Shown here in pieces: positions 14,761 to 24,100 of a DNA stretch of 44,599 bases. Source of the DNA: Phycisphaerales bacterium UBA1161 (GTDB lineage: Bacteria > Planctomycetota > Phycisphaerae > Tepidisphaerales > Tepidisphaeraceae). The stretch lies in NCBI GenBank assembly GCA_002311745.1, contig DBZL01000012.1:1-44599 (forward strand). The letters run 5' to 3'. A program made the position numbers and the translations under genes. Positions within the stretch are counted from its first letter, which is position 1. Every line of letters begins with the position of its first letter. The notes beneath the pieces were generated by a model. The model made no database searches and was not told the origin of the DNA. It was given only the letters and a program-made list of their open reading frames with translations.

Positions 14761-15750
14761 ATGCTCAAGCTGGATCAAATAGTTCAAGGCGATTGCATCA
14801 AGTTGCTCAATAACGCGCCCGCCGAATCGGTGGACCTGGTTTTTGCCGATCCGCCGTTCAACATCGGTTATCTCTATCATGGCTACAACGACGCGCGCAA
14901 TAGCGAGGACTACTTGCAGTTCAGCACCGATTGGATGCAGGCGGTGCACCGGGCGCTGAAGCCCACCGGCTCGTTCTATCTGGCGATCGGTGATGAATAC
15001 GCCGCGGATTTGTGCGTGATCGCCCGGCGGAAGATCGGTTTCAACTTGCGCAATTGGATCATCTGGCATTACACGTTCGGGCAGCAGACGAAGATGAAAT
15101 TCGCCAAGAGCCACACGCACATTCTGTATTTCACGAAAGACGCTAAGGAGTTCACGTTTAACGCCGATGCGGTGCGCGTGGCCAGCGCGCGGCAGACGAC
15201 GTACGCGGACGTGCGGGCCAATCCCAAGGGGAAATTGCCGGACGACGTGTGGTACCTGCGTCCACAGGAGACGCCGGAGGAATTTTTCACGCCGGAGTCG
15301 GACACGTGGAACGTAAGCCGAGTGTGCGGGACCTTCGGCGAGCGTGAGGGATGGCACGGGTGCCAGATGCCGCTGGGCGTGCTGGACCGCATCATCCTGG
15401 CCAGCAGCAATCCCGGCGACATCGTGCTGGACCCGTTCAACGGCAGCGGCACGACGTGCGTGTCGGCGGCGCTGCTCAATCGCCGGTACATCGGCATCGA
15501 CCAGAGCCAAGAGTACGTGAAATTCGCCCGCAAGCGGCTGGAGCACGCGCTGCGGCAGGCGTCGGGCAACGGCAACGGCCAGGGCGAGGGCGAATTGTTT
15601 GATTTAAACCGTGAATCGCGGGTGCAGACGCCGACGGACGCCTTCGGCCGCCAGCGTGTTCCCCGCGGCCGGCGAAAGGCGCCGACGGCTACGCGCCGCG
15701 GCCGAAGAAGCGCAGCATCCGGCCCAGCAGGGATTTCTGCTGCGAGCTGA
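14761..15750 (+). CDS. Orphan beta-class site-specific DNA methyltransferase (N6-adenine or N4-cytosine)
   Basis: Transfers methyl groups from S-adenosylmethionine to adenine N6 or cytosine N4. The catalytic motif IV is DPPF at residues 30-33, and the SAM-binding motif I (DPFNGSGTT) comes later, at about 224-232. That order, IV then target region then I, defines the beta class that includes CcrM and HinfI-type enzymes. Segments such as FAKSHTHILYFTKD and VSRVCGTFGEREGWHGCQMP fit the target-recognition and motif III/X areas. No restriction endonuclease or specificity subunit is nearby. The last 40 or so residues are low-complexity and Arg-rich, and the final 62 bp overlap the 3' end of the mechanosensitive channel gene on the other strand. 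The target sequence cannot be read from the protein. Confidence 0.9.
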   Translation: MLKLDQIVQGDCIKLLNNAPAESVDLVFADPPFNIGYLYHGYNDARNSEDYLQFSTDWMQAVHRALKPTGSFYLAIGDEYAADLCVIARRKIGFNLRNWIIWHYTFGQQTKMKFAKSHTHILYFTKDAKEFTFNADAVRVASARQTTYADVRANPKGKLPDDVWYLRPQETPEEFFTPESDTWNVSRVCGTFGEREGWHGCQMPLGVLDRIILASSNPGDIVLDPFNGSGTTCVSAALLNRRYIGIDQSQEYVKFARKRLEHALRQASGNGNGQGEGELFDLNRESRVQTPTDAFGRQRVPRGRRKAPTATRRGRRSAASGPAGISAAS

Positions 15751-17302
15751 CGTCCTGCTCGCGCGCCGCCGCCGAGGCCGCTTCCTGGGTCAGCGTCTGT
15801 CGCTGGGCGTTGCGCTCGGCGATGATTCGGCTGATCTTTTCCATGATCGCCGGGTCGGCCGAGAAAACCGCCTGCAAGTCCTCCTTGCCGATTTGAACGC
15901 AGGCCAGATCGCTTCCAGCGCGAACGGTGGCGGTACGCGGTTGGCCGGTCAGGGCCGACATCTCGCCAAAGAAATCCCCCGCCTTCAGCGTCGCCACCTT
16001 GGTTTCCGGGCCGGCACCGGTGCCGTCGCCGTGACGCGCCCAAATTTCCACCTCGCCCTTGCGGATCACGTACAGGCTCTCGCCCGGATCATTCTGATGG
16101 AACAGCACCTGTCCCGGCGCCAGATAGAGATCGATGGCTCCGGCGGCCAGGGCGTGTTTTTCTTCATCCGACAGAGGCGCAAAGAGCCACAGGTCCTTGA
16201 GCGCTTCGTAGCGCACCTTGGCGGCGGATTCGAATTGCAACCGCTGTTTTTTCGCCAGGGCGATGTGCTCAACCTGGTAGGTCGGGTTGGGCATCTTGAA
16301 TCCTTTTCCTTTCAGCCGGTACCAGATGTTGGTGCGTACGTGATGTTCGATCCTGTGATGCGCGGCCGGCTCGGTGATCCAGAATTTCACCTGGTAGACG
16401 TTGCCCGAGTCGCCGAACTCTTGGAGAAAGACGAACGGTTCGGGCTTGGCGGCCACGCCGGGGGTTTCCAGGGCCGCGACCTTGAGCACGGCCAGGGCGT
16501 CGCCGGGCGGCAAATCGCCTTCCAGGCCCACGGACACCGTCCGCGCCGTCGCCGGCACCGGTTTGTGGAAATTGACGATCTGTTCCTTGGCAATCGTGCC
16601 GTTGGGGATGATCACGTGGTTGTCTTCCGGCGTGTGGATGGTGACGGCCCGCCAGGTCATGTCCACGACTTTGCCCTCGACGCCGCCGCAGATGATCCAA
16701 TCGCCGATGGCAAACGGGCTGGAGGCCTGCATGACCAGCCCGCTGAAGAAATTGCCCAGGGTCTCCTGCAGGGCCAGGCCCAGGACGATGGAGATGACGG
16801 CCGAGCCGGCCAAAAATGCGTTGATGTCCCACCCGAAGACTCGGGCGCCGAATACCATGATGGCGAAGACGCTGATAACGATGTTGACGATCTGGTGGAT
16901 GAATCGCTGGACGGGGGCCTTTCCGCCGCGCGACAGCACCGGCACGATCAGCAGGCGGTCCAGGGCCCGCAGGGCGGAATACAGGATCGCGGCGGCAAAA
17001 ATCCGCGTCAGCCACAGCGTGGCGTAGTCGTGGCGATCCAGCATGCGCTGTGGCTTAACGCCGCCGATGCCAAAATAGATCGCCAAAGCGGCGATGATCA
17101 CCAGCACCGCCGCGGTCAGCCGCGTTCGCAGGATGTACTTGCGCAGCGCGGCATACACGAGCAGCCCGGCGACCAGGATGCCCAGCGCGATCGCCCCGCC
17201 GCGGATGGCGTCGCGCAGCGTGGGAATCCAATCATGCAGTTGAAAGTGAAATGGCTCTGCCGCGACTTGAGCGAGAATCATGGGCAAGATCACCGTTTCC
17301 AT
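15689..17302 (-). CDS. MscS-family mechanosensitive channel with C-terminal cyclic-nucleotide-binding domain
   Basis: Predicted inner-membrane channel that opens on membrane tension, here with a ligand-sensing domain. 537 residues: N-terminal membrane helices (about 30-160), the MscS pore helix and following sequence AGSAVISIVLGLALQETLGNFFSG, the beta domain (FAIGDWIICGGVEGKV, TIHTPEDNHVIIPNG), the alpha/beta domain, then a cNMP-binding domain (about 370-480). The phosphate-binding cassette FGEMSALTGQPRTATV has the conserved E447 and R456 that contact the cyclic phosphate and ribose, and R followed by T fits cAMP. The ATG at 17302 is preferred; a TTG at 17317 is possible. It is divergent from an adenylyl cyclase gene 74 bp away. 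Confidence 0.92.
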   Translation of the reverse strand: METVILPMILAQVAAEPFHFQLHDWIPTLRDAIRGGAIALGILVAGLLVYAALRKYILRTRLTAAVLVIIAALAIYFGIGGVKPQRMLDRHDYATLWLTRIFAAAILYSALRALDRLLIVPVLSRGGKAPVQRFIHQIVNIVISVFAIMVFGARVFGWDINAFLAGSAVISIVLGLALQETLGNFFSGLVMQASSPFAIGDWIICGGVEGKVVDMTWRAVTIHTPEDNHVIIPNGTIAKEQIVNFHKPVPATARTVSVGLEGDLPPGDALAVLKVAALETPGVAAKPEPFVFLQEFGDSGNVYQVKFWITEPAAHHRIEHHVRTNIWYRLKGKGFKMPNPTYQVEHIALAKKQRLQFESAAKVRYEALKDLWLFAPLSDEEKHALAAGAIDLYLAPGQVLFHQNDPGESLYVIRKGEVEIWARHGDGTGAGPETKVATLKAGDFFGEMSALTGQPRTATVRAGSDLACVQIGKEDLQAVFSADPAIMEKISRIIAERNAQRQTLTQEAASAAAREQDVSSQQKSLLGRMLRFFGRGA

Positions 17303-17376
17303 GGAGATGAGACACAATTCTTACCGATTCTGGTCCGCTTTCCAACACCCCCGCGCTTGCGGTTACACTATGGGGC

Positions 17377-19407
17377 GTGGGACGGATCATTCGACGGATG
17401 CTGGTGTGCCTGGTGATCGTGGTCGGTGCGGGGCTGATCGCCTGGATGTCCGCGGCCGCGCCGCTCTTGCGGGACGTGATCCAACGGGGCGACAACGTCT
17501 TTTACGACGCGTTTTACCATCTGCGACCGCTGGATGACCGGACCAACGGCCCGGTGGTCATCGTCGCCGTGGACGACCGCAGCCTCCAGGCGGTGGACAA
17601 GGCCTTCAGCTACGGTTGGCCCTGGCCGCGCGAGTTCTGGGGACACATGGTTGAATACCTGGACAAATGCGGTGCCCGCGCCGTCGCGTTTGACCTGGTT
17701 TTCAGCCAGACCAGCGTTTATCAGAACTCCACGGGGGATGATGATGCGTTTGCCAAGCTGGTGGGGGCCGTCAAGGTTCCCGTGGTATTCGGCTCGCTGG
17801 TGAATGCGGATGGAAGCTGGGACCATTTTGCCCCGCCCGTGGCCAAGCCGACGTTCGGGGCGGTCAACGTCGGCAAGGATGTCATTTATCGCCAGTACGA
17901 TCCGCAGGTGTACGGCCGGCCGAGCCTGGCGGTGGCGGCGGCCAATGCCGCCGGCCAGCCGCCCAAGCTGGCGCCCAGCGCGCCCTTTCTGCTTCATTAT
18001 TACGGCCCGTACGCGACGGCGGATGGCCATCACACGCACCGGTTCATTTCCGCGGCGGCGGTGTTGGGCGCGGCCCTGCAGGGCGACGCCGCGGCCAAAG
18101 CCGCGGGCATCTCCCCCGACTGGTTCCGCGGGAAAATCGTGCTGATCGGCACGATCACCCTCGGCACGTTCGACCTCAAATCATCCCCGCTGTCGGCGGA
18201 ATATCCCGGCGTGGAGATCCAGGCAACGGCGATGGAAAACCTGATCGCCGGCCAGCGCGTTCGGGCGGTGACGCCGCTGTTCCACATGCTTTTGACGTTG
18301 GCGGCCACGGCGCTGACCACGATCGCGGTGGTCTTTCCGCGGCGGGTGATGGCCAAAATCCTGGGTCCGATCCTGGCCGTGGCCATGGTGCTGGGGTTCG
18401 GCTCGTGGCTGTTTATGCGGCCGGAGATTCGCTGGCTCTCGTCCACCGGGCCGCTGCTGGCCGTGGCGGTGGCGACGGTGGCGGCGTTCGGCTGGACGTA
18501 TTTCGCCGAGGACCGTCAGCGTCGCTTCATGCTCAAGGCGTTGTCTAAAGTGGTTTCGCCCGCGGTGGCCCAGCAGCTTGCCCGCGAGCCGCAGCGCCTG
18601 GCCCTGGGCACCATCCGCACGCGCATCACCCTGCTGTTTACCGATCTGGCCAATTTCACGGACATGAGCGAAGCCATGGACGTGGAAAAACTCGGCCAGC
18701 TCCTGAACCGCTACCTGGGGGAAATGTCCGACCAGGTGCTGTTGCATCAAGGGACGCTGGATAAGTACATCGGCGACGCGATCATGTGTTTCTGGGGCGC
18801 GCCGCTGCCGCAGGAGGATCATGCCACCCGCGCCTGCCGGACGGCGCTGGCGATCGCGGTCCGCGAGTCGGCCATCCGCGAGGAACTGCGGCAACTGGGC
18901 GCGGCCAAGATCTTCACTCGCATCGGCATCAACACGACGGATGCGGCGGTGGGATTCGTCGGCTCATCCCACCTGTTCAACTACACCGCCCTGGGCGACG
19001 GCGTGAACCTGGCCAGCCGCCTGGAGGGCGCCAACAAGATCTACGGCACGCGCATCATGATTTCGCAGCCGACCGCCGAGTTGGTGCGCGATCGTTTCAT
19101 CCTGCGAAAGCTGGATGTTCTGCGCGTCAAGGGCAAGCGCCAGCCCATGGCCGTGTACGAACTGCTGGCCGAACGGGGGGCTTTGCCGGCCGACGGCCAG
19201 TTGCAATCGCTGGTATCCGGATATGAAAGGGCCTTTTCGCTGTACCAGCATCGGCAGTGGGACCCGGCCCAAAAGGAATTGCTTGAGCTTGAGGGCCGTT
19301 TTGCGGATGATGGTGCGATCAAGGCCCTGCTGCGGCGCATTGCCACGCTTCGCAACGACCCACCGCCGGACGACTGGGATGGCGTCTACGTCGCGAAGGA
19401 AAAATGA
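17377..19407 (+). CDS. CHASE2-domain class III adenylyl cyclase
   Basis: Membrane sensor that makes cAMP. The 676 residues comprise an N-terminal helix (about 8-30), an extracytoplasmic CHASE2 domain (about 35-280; VVIVAVDDRSL, WPWPREFWGHMVEYL, AVAFDLVFS), three membrane helices (about 295-385) and a cytoplasmic class III cyclase domain (about 410-600). All six catalytic residues are present: metal ligands D423 and D467, adenine-selecting K463 and D541, and transition-state N544 and R548. K and Asp at the base-selecting sites indicate ATP rather than GTP. The start is GTG at 17377, with TACACT only 7 nt upstream; an in-frame ATG at 17398 is the alternative. SH3 and M48 genes follow in the same direction. 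The adjacent cNMP-binding channel is a likely effector. Confidence 0.93.
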   Translation: MGRIIRRMLVCLVIVVGAGLIAWMSAAAPLLRDVIQRGDNVFYDAFYHLRPLDDRTNGPVVIVAVDDRSLQAVDKAFSYGWPWPREFWGHMVEYLDKCGARAVAFDLVFSQTSVYQNSTGDDDAFAKLVGAVKVPVVFGSLVNADGSWDHFAPPVAKPTFGAVNVGKDVIYRQYDPQVYGRPSLAVAAANAAGQPPKLAPSAPFLLHYYGPYATADGHHTHRFISAAAVLGAALQGDAAAKAAGISPDWFRGKIVLIGTITLGTFDLKSSPLSAEYPGVEIQATAMENLIAGQRVRAVTPLFHMLLTLAATALTTIAVVFPRRVMAKILGPILAVAMVLGFGSWLFMRPEIRWLSSTGPLLAVAVATVAAFGWTYFAEDRQRRFMLKALSKVVSPAVAQQLAREPQRLALGTIRTRITLLFTDLANFTDMSEAMDVEKLGQLLNRYLGEMSDQVLLHQGTLDKYIGDAIMCFWGAPLPQEDHATRACRTALAIAVRESAIREELRQLGAAKIFTRIGINTTDAAVGFVGSSHLFNYTALGDGVNLASRLEGANKIYGTRIMISQPTAELVRDRFILRKLDVLRVKGKRQPMAVYELLAERGALPADGQLQSLVSGYERAFSLYQHRQWDPAQKELLELEGRFADDGAIKALLRRIATLRNDPPPDDWDGVYVAKEK

Positions 19408-19449
19408 CCGGGCAGCGCCGCGGCGAAAAACAGAAAGGGGCATTTGTCC

Positions 19450-19956
19450 ATGAAGCCGAAGAGTCGTCGCAATACCGTGTTCGTTGCCGTGCTGAGCGCC
19501 GCCCTGCTGGTGGCCGCGGTGGCGGTGGCCGAGGATGTCTGGATCAAAAGCGAGACGGTGCAAATCCGCTCCGGCAAGGGGGCGGTTTTTCCCGTGATCG
19601 CCACGGTCCAGAAAGGCACGCAACTGACCGTCGTGGCGCACGAGGGCAAATGGCTGAGAGTGAAAGTCGGCGATCAGGAAGGGTACGTTTACGAGAACGC
19701 CATATCCACGGAAAAGGTGGGCGGCGGGGGGAACCTGCTGTCGGATATGGGCGCCGGGGCTGAAGCGACCAACATGAGCACCGGCGCCGCGGGCAAGGGG
19801 CTGGCGGCCGAGGCCGACGACTGGGCCAGGGACAAGAACCTGGATCCCGGCCCCATGAACCGATTGATCGCGTTCCGCAAATCCATCGATCCCAAGCAAT
19901 GGCAGGCATTCACCGCCGAGGGCAAGGTCGGACCCGATGCGCCCGGCGCGCCATAA
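19450..19956 (+). CDS. Exported bacterial SH3-domain protein
   Basis: 168 residues with an N-terminal signal peptide (positively charged KPKSRR, hydrophobic core to about 26, likely cleavage after AVA). An SH3b domain follows at about 28-85 (VWIKSETVQIRSGKGAVFPVIATVQKGTQL, GKWLRVKVGDQEGYVYENAIS). SH3b domains usually bind cell-wall peptides. The remaining 80 residues are Gly/Ala-rich, then polar, and carry no recognised domain. The ATG at 19450 has AAAGGGG upstream at a long spacing; a TTG at 19444 would add two residues. It lies 42 bp after the cyclase and 15 bp before the M48 protease gene, consistent with one operon. Confidence 0.85.
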   Translation: MKPKSRRNTVFVAVLSAALLVAAVAVAEDVWIKSETVQIRSGKGAVFPVIATVQKGTQLTVVAHEGKWLRVKVGDQEGYVYENAISTEKVGGGGNLLSDMGAGAEATNMSTGAAGKGLAAEADDWARDKNLDPGPMNRLIAFRKSIDPKQWQAFTAEGKVGPDAPGAP

Positions 19957-19971
19957 GACGAGGACCAAATC

Positions 19972-20880
19972 ATGAAACTTCGCGCATGGACATGGGGGTT
20001 GTTGGCGGTGGCGGCGGCGGCGGCGACGGCGATGGCGCTGGCCGGCGGATGCGGGAAAAATAGTCCGCTCAACGCCGATACGCTGGGCAATCTCGTCGGC
20101 GGCTCCACCGGCCAGCTCATCAAGGCCGGCGGACATGAAATGAACGCCCTGGCCCTGAGCGAAAAGGACGAAGACGCCATGGGCCAATCCGTCGGCGTTT
20201 CGCTCACCAGCCACTACGGCCTCTACAACAATGACCAGGTGCAAACGTACGTGACGTTGGTGGGCCTGACCGTCGCCAGCGCGTCGCCCAACCCCGGCGG
20301 CAATTACGTCTTTGGCGTGCTGGACACCAGCGAAGTCAACGCTTTCTCCGGCCCCAACGGTTACGTCTTCATCACCCGTGGCCTGCTGGAAAACGTGCAA
20401 GACGAGGCGGCGCTGGCCGGGGTGCTGTCGCACGAGATCGGCCACGTCTGCCACCACGATGGTTTGCACCAAGTCCAGGCCGCCGAGCAGCAGGGGGCGC
20501 TCACCGAAGCCCTCAAGGCCAACAACGACATCGCGCGGTTTTCCGCTCTAACGGACGCCGGCATCGACGTGATCACCAAGACCGGCTACACGCAGCCGCA
20601 GGAATTCGCCGCCGACCAGGAAGGCGTCAAGATCATGACCGCCGCGGGTTACGACCCGCATAGTTACCTGCGGTTTCTGCAGCGCCTCGAGCAATTGCAG
20701 GGCAGCGCCGCCGGCGGACAACTGATGAGCACGCATCCCGGCATCTCCGAGCGCGTCAAACGCGTGGCCGAGCAGATCGCCGCGATGAACAACCCCGGCG
20801 GCGCGATCCTGGCGGATCGATTTGCCAAGAGCGTCAACCCCGCTCACGCGGAAGCCGTCAATCCGCAGGGACCGAAATAG
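19972..20880 (+). CDS. M48-family zinc metalloprotease, probable lipoprotein
   Basis: 302 residues. The N terminus is a signal sequence ending ALAGGC, with C27 as a probable lipidation site (the -3 residue is Ala, not Leu). The zinc-protease motif HEIGH is at 154-158, and the third ligand is expected at E211 in EFAAD. Typical M48 periplasmic features are present: EVNAFSGPNGYVFITRGLLE before the active site and the Ala-rich helix and STHPGISERVKRV after it. Homologues such as BepA and LoiP act in envelope quality control. The SH3 protein encoded just upstream may help place it at the cell wall, which is inferred from gene order. Confidence 0.92.
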   Translation: MKLRAWTWGLLAVAAAAATAMALAGGCGKNSPLNADTLGNLVGGSTGQLIKAGGHEMNALALSEKDEDAMGQSVGVSLTSHYGLYNNDQVQTYVTLVGLTVASASPNPGGNYVFGVLDTSEVNAFSGPNGYVFITRGLLENVQDEAALAGVLSHEIGHVCHHDGLHQVQAAEQQGALTEALKANNDIARFSALTDAGIDVITKTGYTQPQEFAADQEGVKIMTAAGYDPHSYLRFLQRLEQLQGSAAGGQLMSTHPGISERVKRVAEQIAAMNNPGGAILADRFAKSVNPAHAEAVNPQGPK

Positions 20881-21191
20881 CACGGGATTTCCGCGCGGGC
20901 GCGAGGCAAGAGCAAGCCGTCCATGCGATGGGACGGTGCGTAGATTGTGTTTTATCGGACGTGGCGGGAGGAGGCGGGTTGAGCACTCGTCATATCTGAT
21001 AAAATCGTTACAGCTTGTTTCCGGTTCAGCTATTCGACGTGGCAACAATTCCATATTTACCCAGATTATCGGTATTGGCGCCAAGGTGCGGTGCAGTGCC
21101 GGTTACCACGGATTTTTTTTGTGCGTCTATCGCGTGCAGTTAGAATGCCGGTTGTCTCCGGAACGGGAGATGGGGTGAACAAGGAGTGACG
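20881..21191 (+). other. 311-bp intergenic region with a possible terminator and promoter
   Basis: No supported ORF. A weak hairpin, CCGTCC (20917-20922) with GGACGG (20931-20936), is followed by a T-rich stretch near 20948 and may end the protease transcript. From about 20980 to 21065 the sequence is unusually AT-rich for the window, as expected of a promoter region for the large secreted protein. No repeat shared with other parts of the window was noticed. Confidence 0.5.
21119..21146 (+). promoter_or_regulatory. Candidate promoter of the giant secreted protein
   Basis: TTGTGC (21119-21124) and TAGAAT (21141-21146) are separated by 16 bp. The leader would be about 38 nt and contains AAGGAG (21181-21186), 5 nt before the ATG at 21192. 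An in-frame GTG at 21186 overlaps that ribosome binding site and is therefore rejected as the start. Confidence 0.5.
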
Positions 21192-24100
21192 ATGGGCAGC
21201 CGATTTTTCCGGCCGACAGTGGGCGCGTTTCCAACGGTGTCGTTTTCAGATGTTTGGCGTGCCCGGCGCCACCATCGGGGCCGCCGCGGCCGCGGCATCA
21301 AGGTCCTGATGGAGGTGCTGGAGAGGCGCCTTTTGCTCACGACGTACACGATCACCACCCTGGCGGACGACGGTCGCGCTGGATCATTGCGATGGGCCGT
21401 TGAGCAGGCGATGGCCAGCGGCGGTGCCAACGCCATCAACTTCGACCCCAGTCTCTCCGGCACGATCAACCTTCTCAACAGCCCGCTGCACAACGGACCT
21501 TTGATTTTCACCGGTGGAACCACCACCATCACGGGCTCCTCCGCCGTCGCCGTGAACGGCAACGACGACGCGACGGTGTTTGAGATCGATCCGGGCGCAG
21601 CATTGACCCTAACGGGGATAACCACCAGCGGCGGCAATTACTATGGAGCGACCTCCGCCGGCGACATTTACAACAACGGCACGCTCAACCTGAGCAATTG
21701 CGACGTCATCGGCGTGGCGCAGGCAACGTATAAGTCGTTGACGCCGTTGCCCGCAGGGACCCTCGAAGGCAGCGGCGGGGCCATCTACAACGACTCCGGT
21801 GGAACGCTGAACATCTCGGGGGACTCCCCCGCCACGTCGCTCATTTCCGGCCACGGCGAGTTGGGCGGGGGCATCTACAACAACGGCGGCACGGTCAACA
21901 TCGCCAACACTGCCCTTACAGGCATCGCCGATACCGGCGGAGCCATTCTCAACACCAACGGCGGTACGGTCACGATTTCCGGCTCGACCATCAGCGGCAC
22001 GGCTAACATCGCCGGCGGCGCCATCTGCAACGAAGCCAACAGCACGCTCAACATCACCAGCAGCACCATCAACCCCTCTTCGGCGGCGGACTGGGGCGGC
22101 GCCATCGCCAACTACGCCAACGGCACGGTCAGCCTCGACAGCACGACCGTCTCGGGCAGCACAGCAGATTTGGGCGGCGGCATTTTCAATTTCACCGGCG
22201 CCGTGCTGCTCATCACCGCCTCCACGATCTCCGGCAACACCGCGTCGGAATATGGCGGCGGCATCTACAACGACCAGGGCACCATCACCTTCACCGGCAG
22301 TATTGTGAACAACGAGCCCGTCGGCAACAGCATTTTGAACAACGCCGCCGTGGCGGGCGGCGGCATCTACAACCTGGGCGGCGTGGTCAGCATCGATAGC
22401 GCAACCATCTCCGGCAACACGGTGACCGTACCGTCAGGCTTTGGCGGCGATGCCACCGGCGGCGGCATCGACAACGACAACGGGGGCGTCGCCACCCTGA
22501 TCCCCACGCTGGTGATCAGCAACAGCACGATTTCGAACAACGCGGCCAGCAACTCCCAGCAGGGCGGCAACAGTGAGGGCGGCGGCATCTACAGCAACAG
22601 TGGCACGGTTGACCTGGATACCTCCACGGTACAGGCCAATTCAGTTACTTCGGGTGGGTTTAGTGAAGGTGGCGGCATTTACAGCAACGCCGACTACGAG
22701 ACCATTGCCAACAGCACGATCTCCCTCAATCTCGCCACCAGCACTGCACAGTCGTCCGGGAGTCCTCCCCCATCCACCGTTTATGCGTTCGGCGGCGGCA
22801 TTTACATCGCTGGCGATGACACCGTTGCCATTGTCAACAGCACGATTGCCAGCAACCAAGCTCTCGATACTGCGACCGCCGCCGATGCCGCCGGGGGCGG
22901 CATTTGGTCTGCGGGCACTTTGACCGCGACGAACACGACGATAGCGAGCAATACAGCCGTCGGCCAGCACTTTGGTGTCACTGTGGGCGCTGGCATTGAC
23001 ATCAACGCAGGCGACACAACGCTGTACAACACCATTGTTGCGGACAGCGTGATTACCACGGCCTCCATTCCCTCAGGTTTGGATATCAGCGGTACGTTGG
23101 ACCAAGCCCTGGCGTCCGGCCAGACGCCCAGTTCGTACAACCTCGTGACGACGCGATTGGACACGGCGGGCAACAACGCCGCCGGCGGGTTGATCAACGG
23201 CATCAACAACAACATCGTCGGCTCCGCTGCCAACCTGGGCCCGCTGCAAGACAACGGCGGGCCGACGCAGACCATGGCCCTGCTGTTCGGCAGCCCGGCC
23301 ATCGACGCGGGCAGCAACGCCCTGGCCGTCGATTTCTATGGTAATGCGCTCACAACGGATCAACGCGGCAGCGGATTCCCCCGCGTCGTCAACAACGTCG
23401 TGGACATCGGCGCCTTTGAGATCGCGCAAATCGTTGGTACGGGTAGCGATGGCAGCAGCGCAGCTTCTTCCTCTGGCAGCGCGGGGATTTCGTCGTCCGC
23501 TTCCGGCGGATCGGGAGCCAATGCCAGTCCCGCCGCCGGTCCGGCGACGCAGGACCAGGTTGAGCTACCCATCATCTACCTGGGGCCGGTCGCCGCTCCG
23601 GACGTCGTGCCCGGCTCGACGAATGCCGCCGTTCCATACAGTCCGGCTCAGATTGACGCCGTCTACGGCATCAATCTGATTTCGTTCGCCGGGACGGCGG
23701 GCGACGGGAGTGGTCAGACGATCGCCATCGTGGATGCCTACGACGATTCCAGCATCGTTTCCGACGCCAATTTTTTCAGCCAATTTTTTAATTTGCCGCA
23801 GTTCAACGTCACCGGCGGACCGACGCTGACGGTGGTGAACCAGGACGGCCAGCTCACGCCCTTGCCCGTAGACTCCAGCCCGCCGACGGCCGATGAAGCC
23901 GGGTGGATCGTGGAGGAGTCGTTGGACGTCGAGTGGGCACACGCCGTGGCCCCCAAGGCCAACATCGTGGTGGTTGAAGCCAACACCCCGGGCGATCTTA
24001 TGACGGCCGTGACTGCCGCCGCGGATTATAAGGGTGTCTCCGTCGTTTCGATGAGTTGGGGCCTTGCAGATACCGCGAGCCAGACCGCCGACAATGGGAC

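Noticed and set aside
15611..17416. Long plus-strand ORF of about 600 codons opposite the MscS-CNB gene
   Set aside because: It is a GC-rich shadow of the channel gene: low-complexity Arg/Gly/His content, no recognisable domain, and the opposite frame has clear MscS and CNB motifs.
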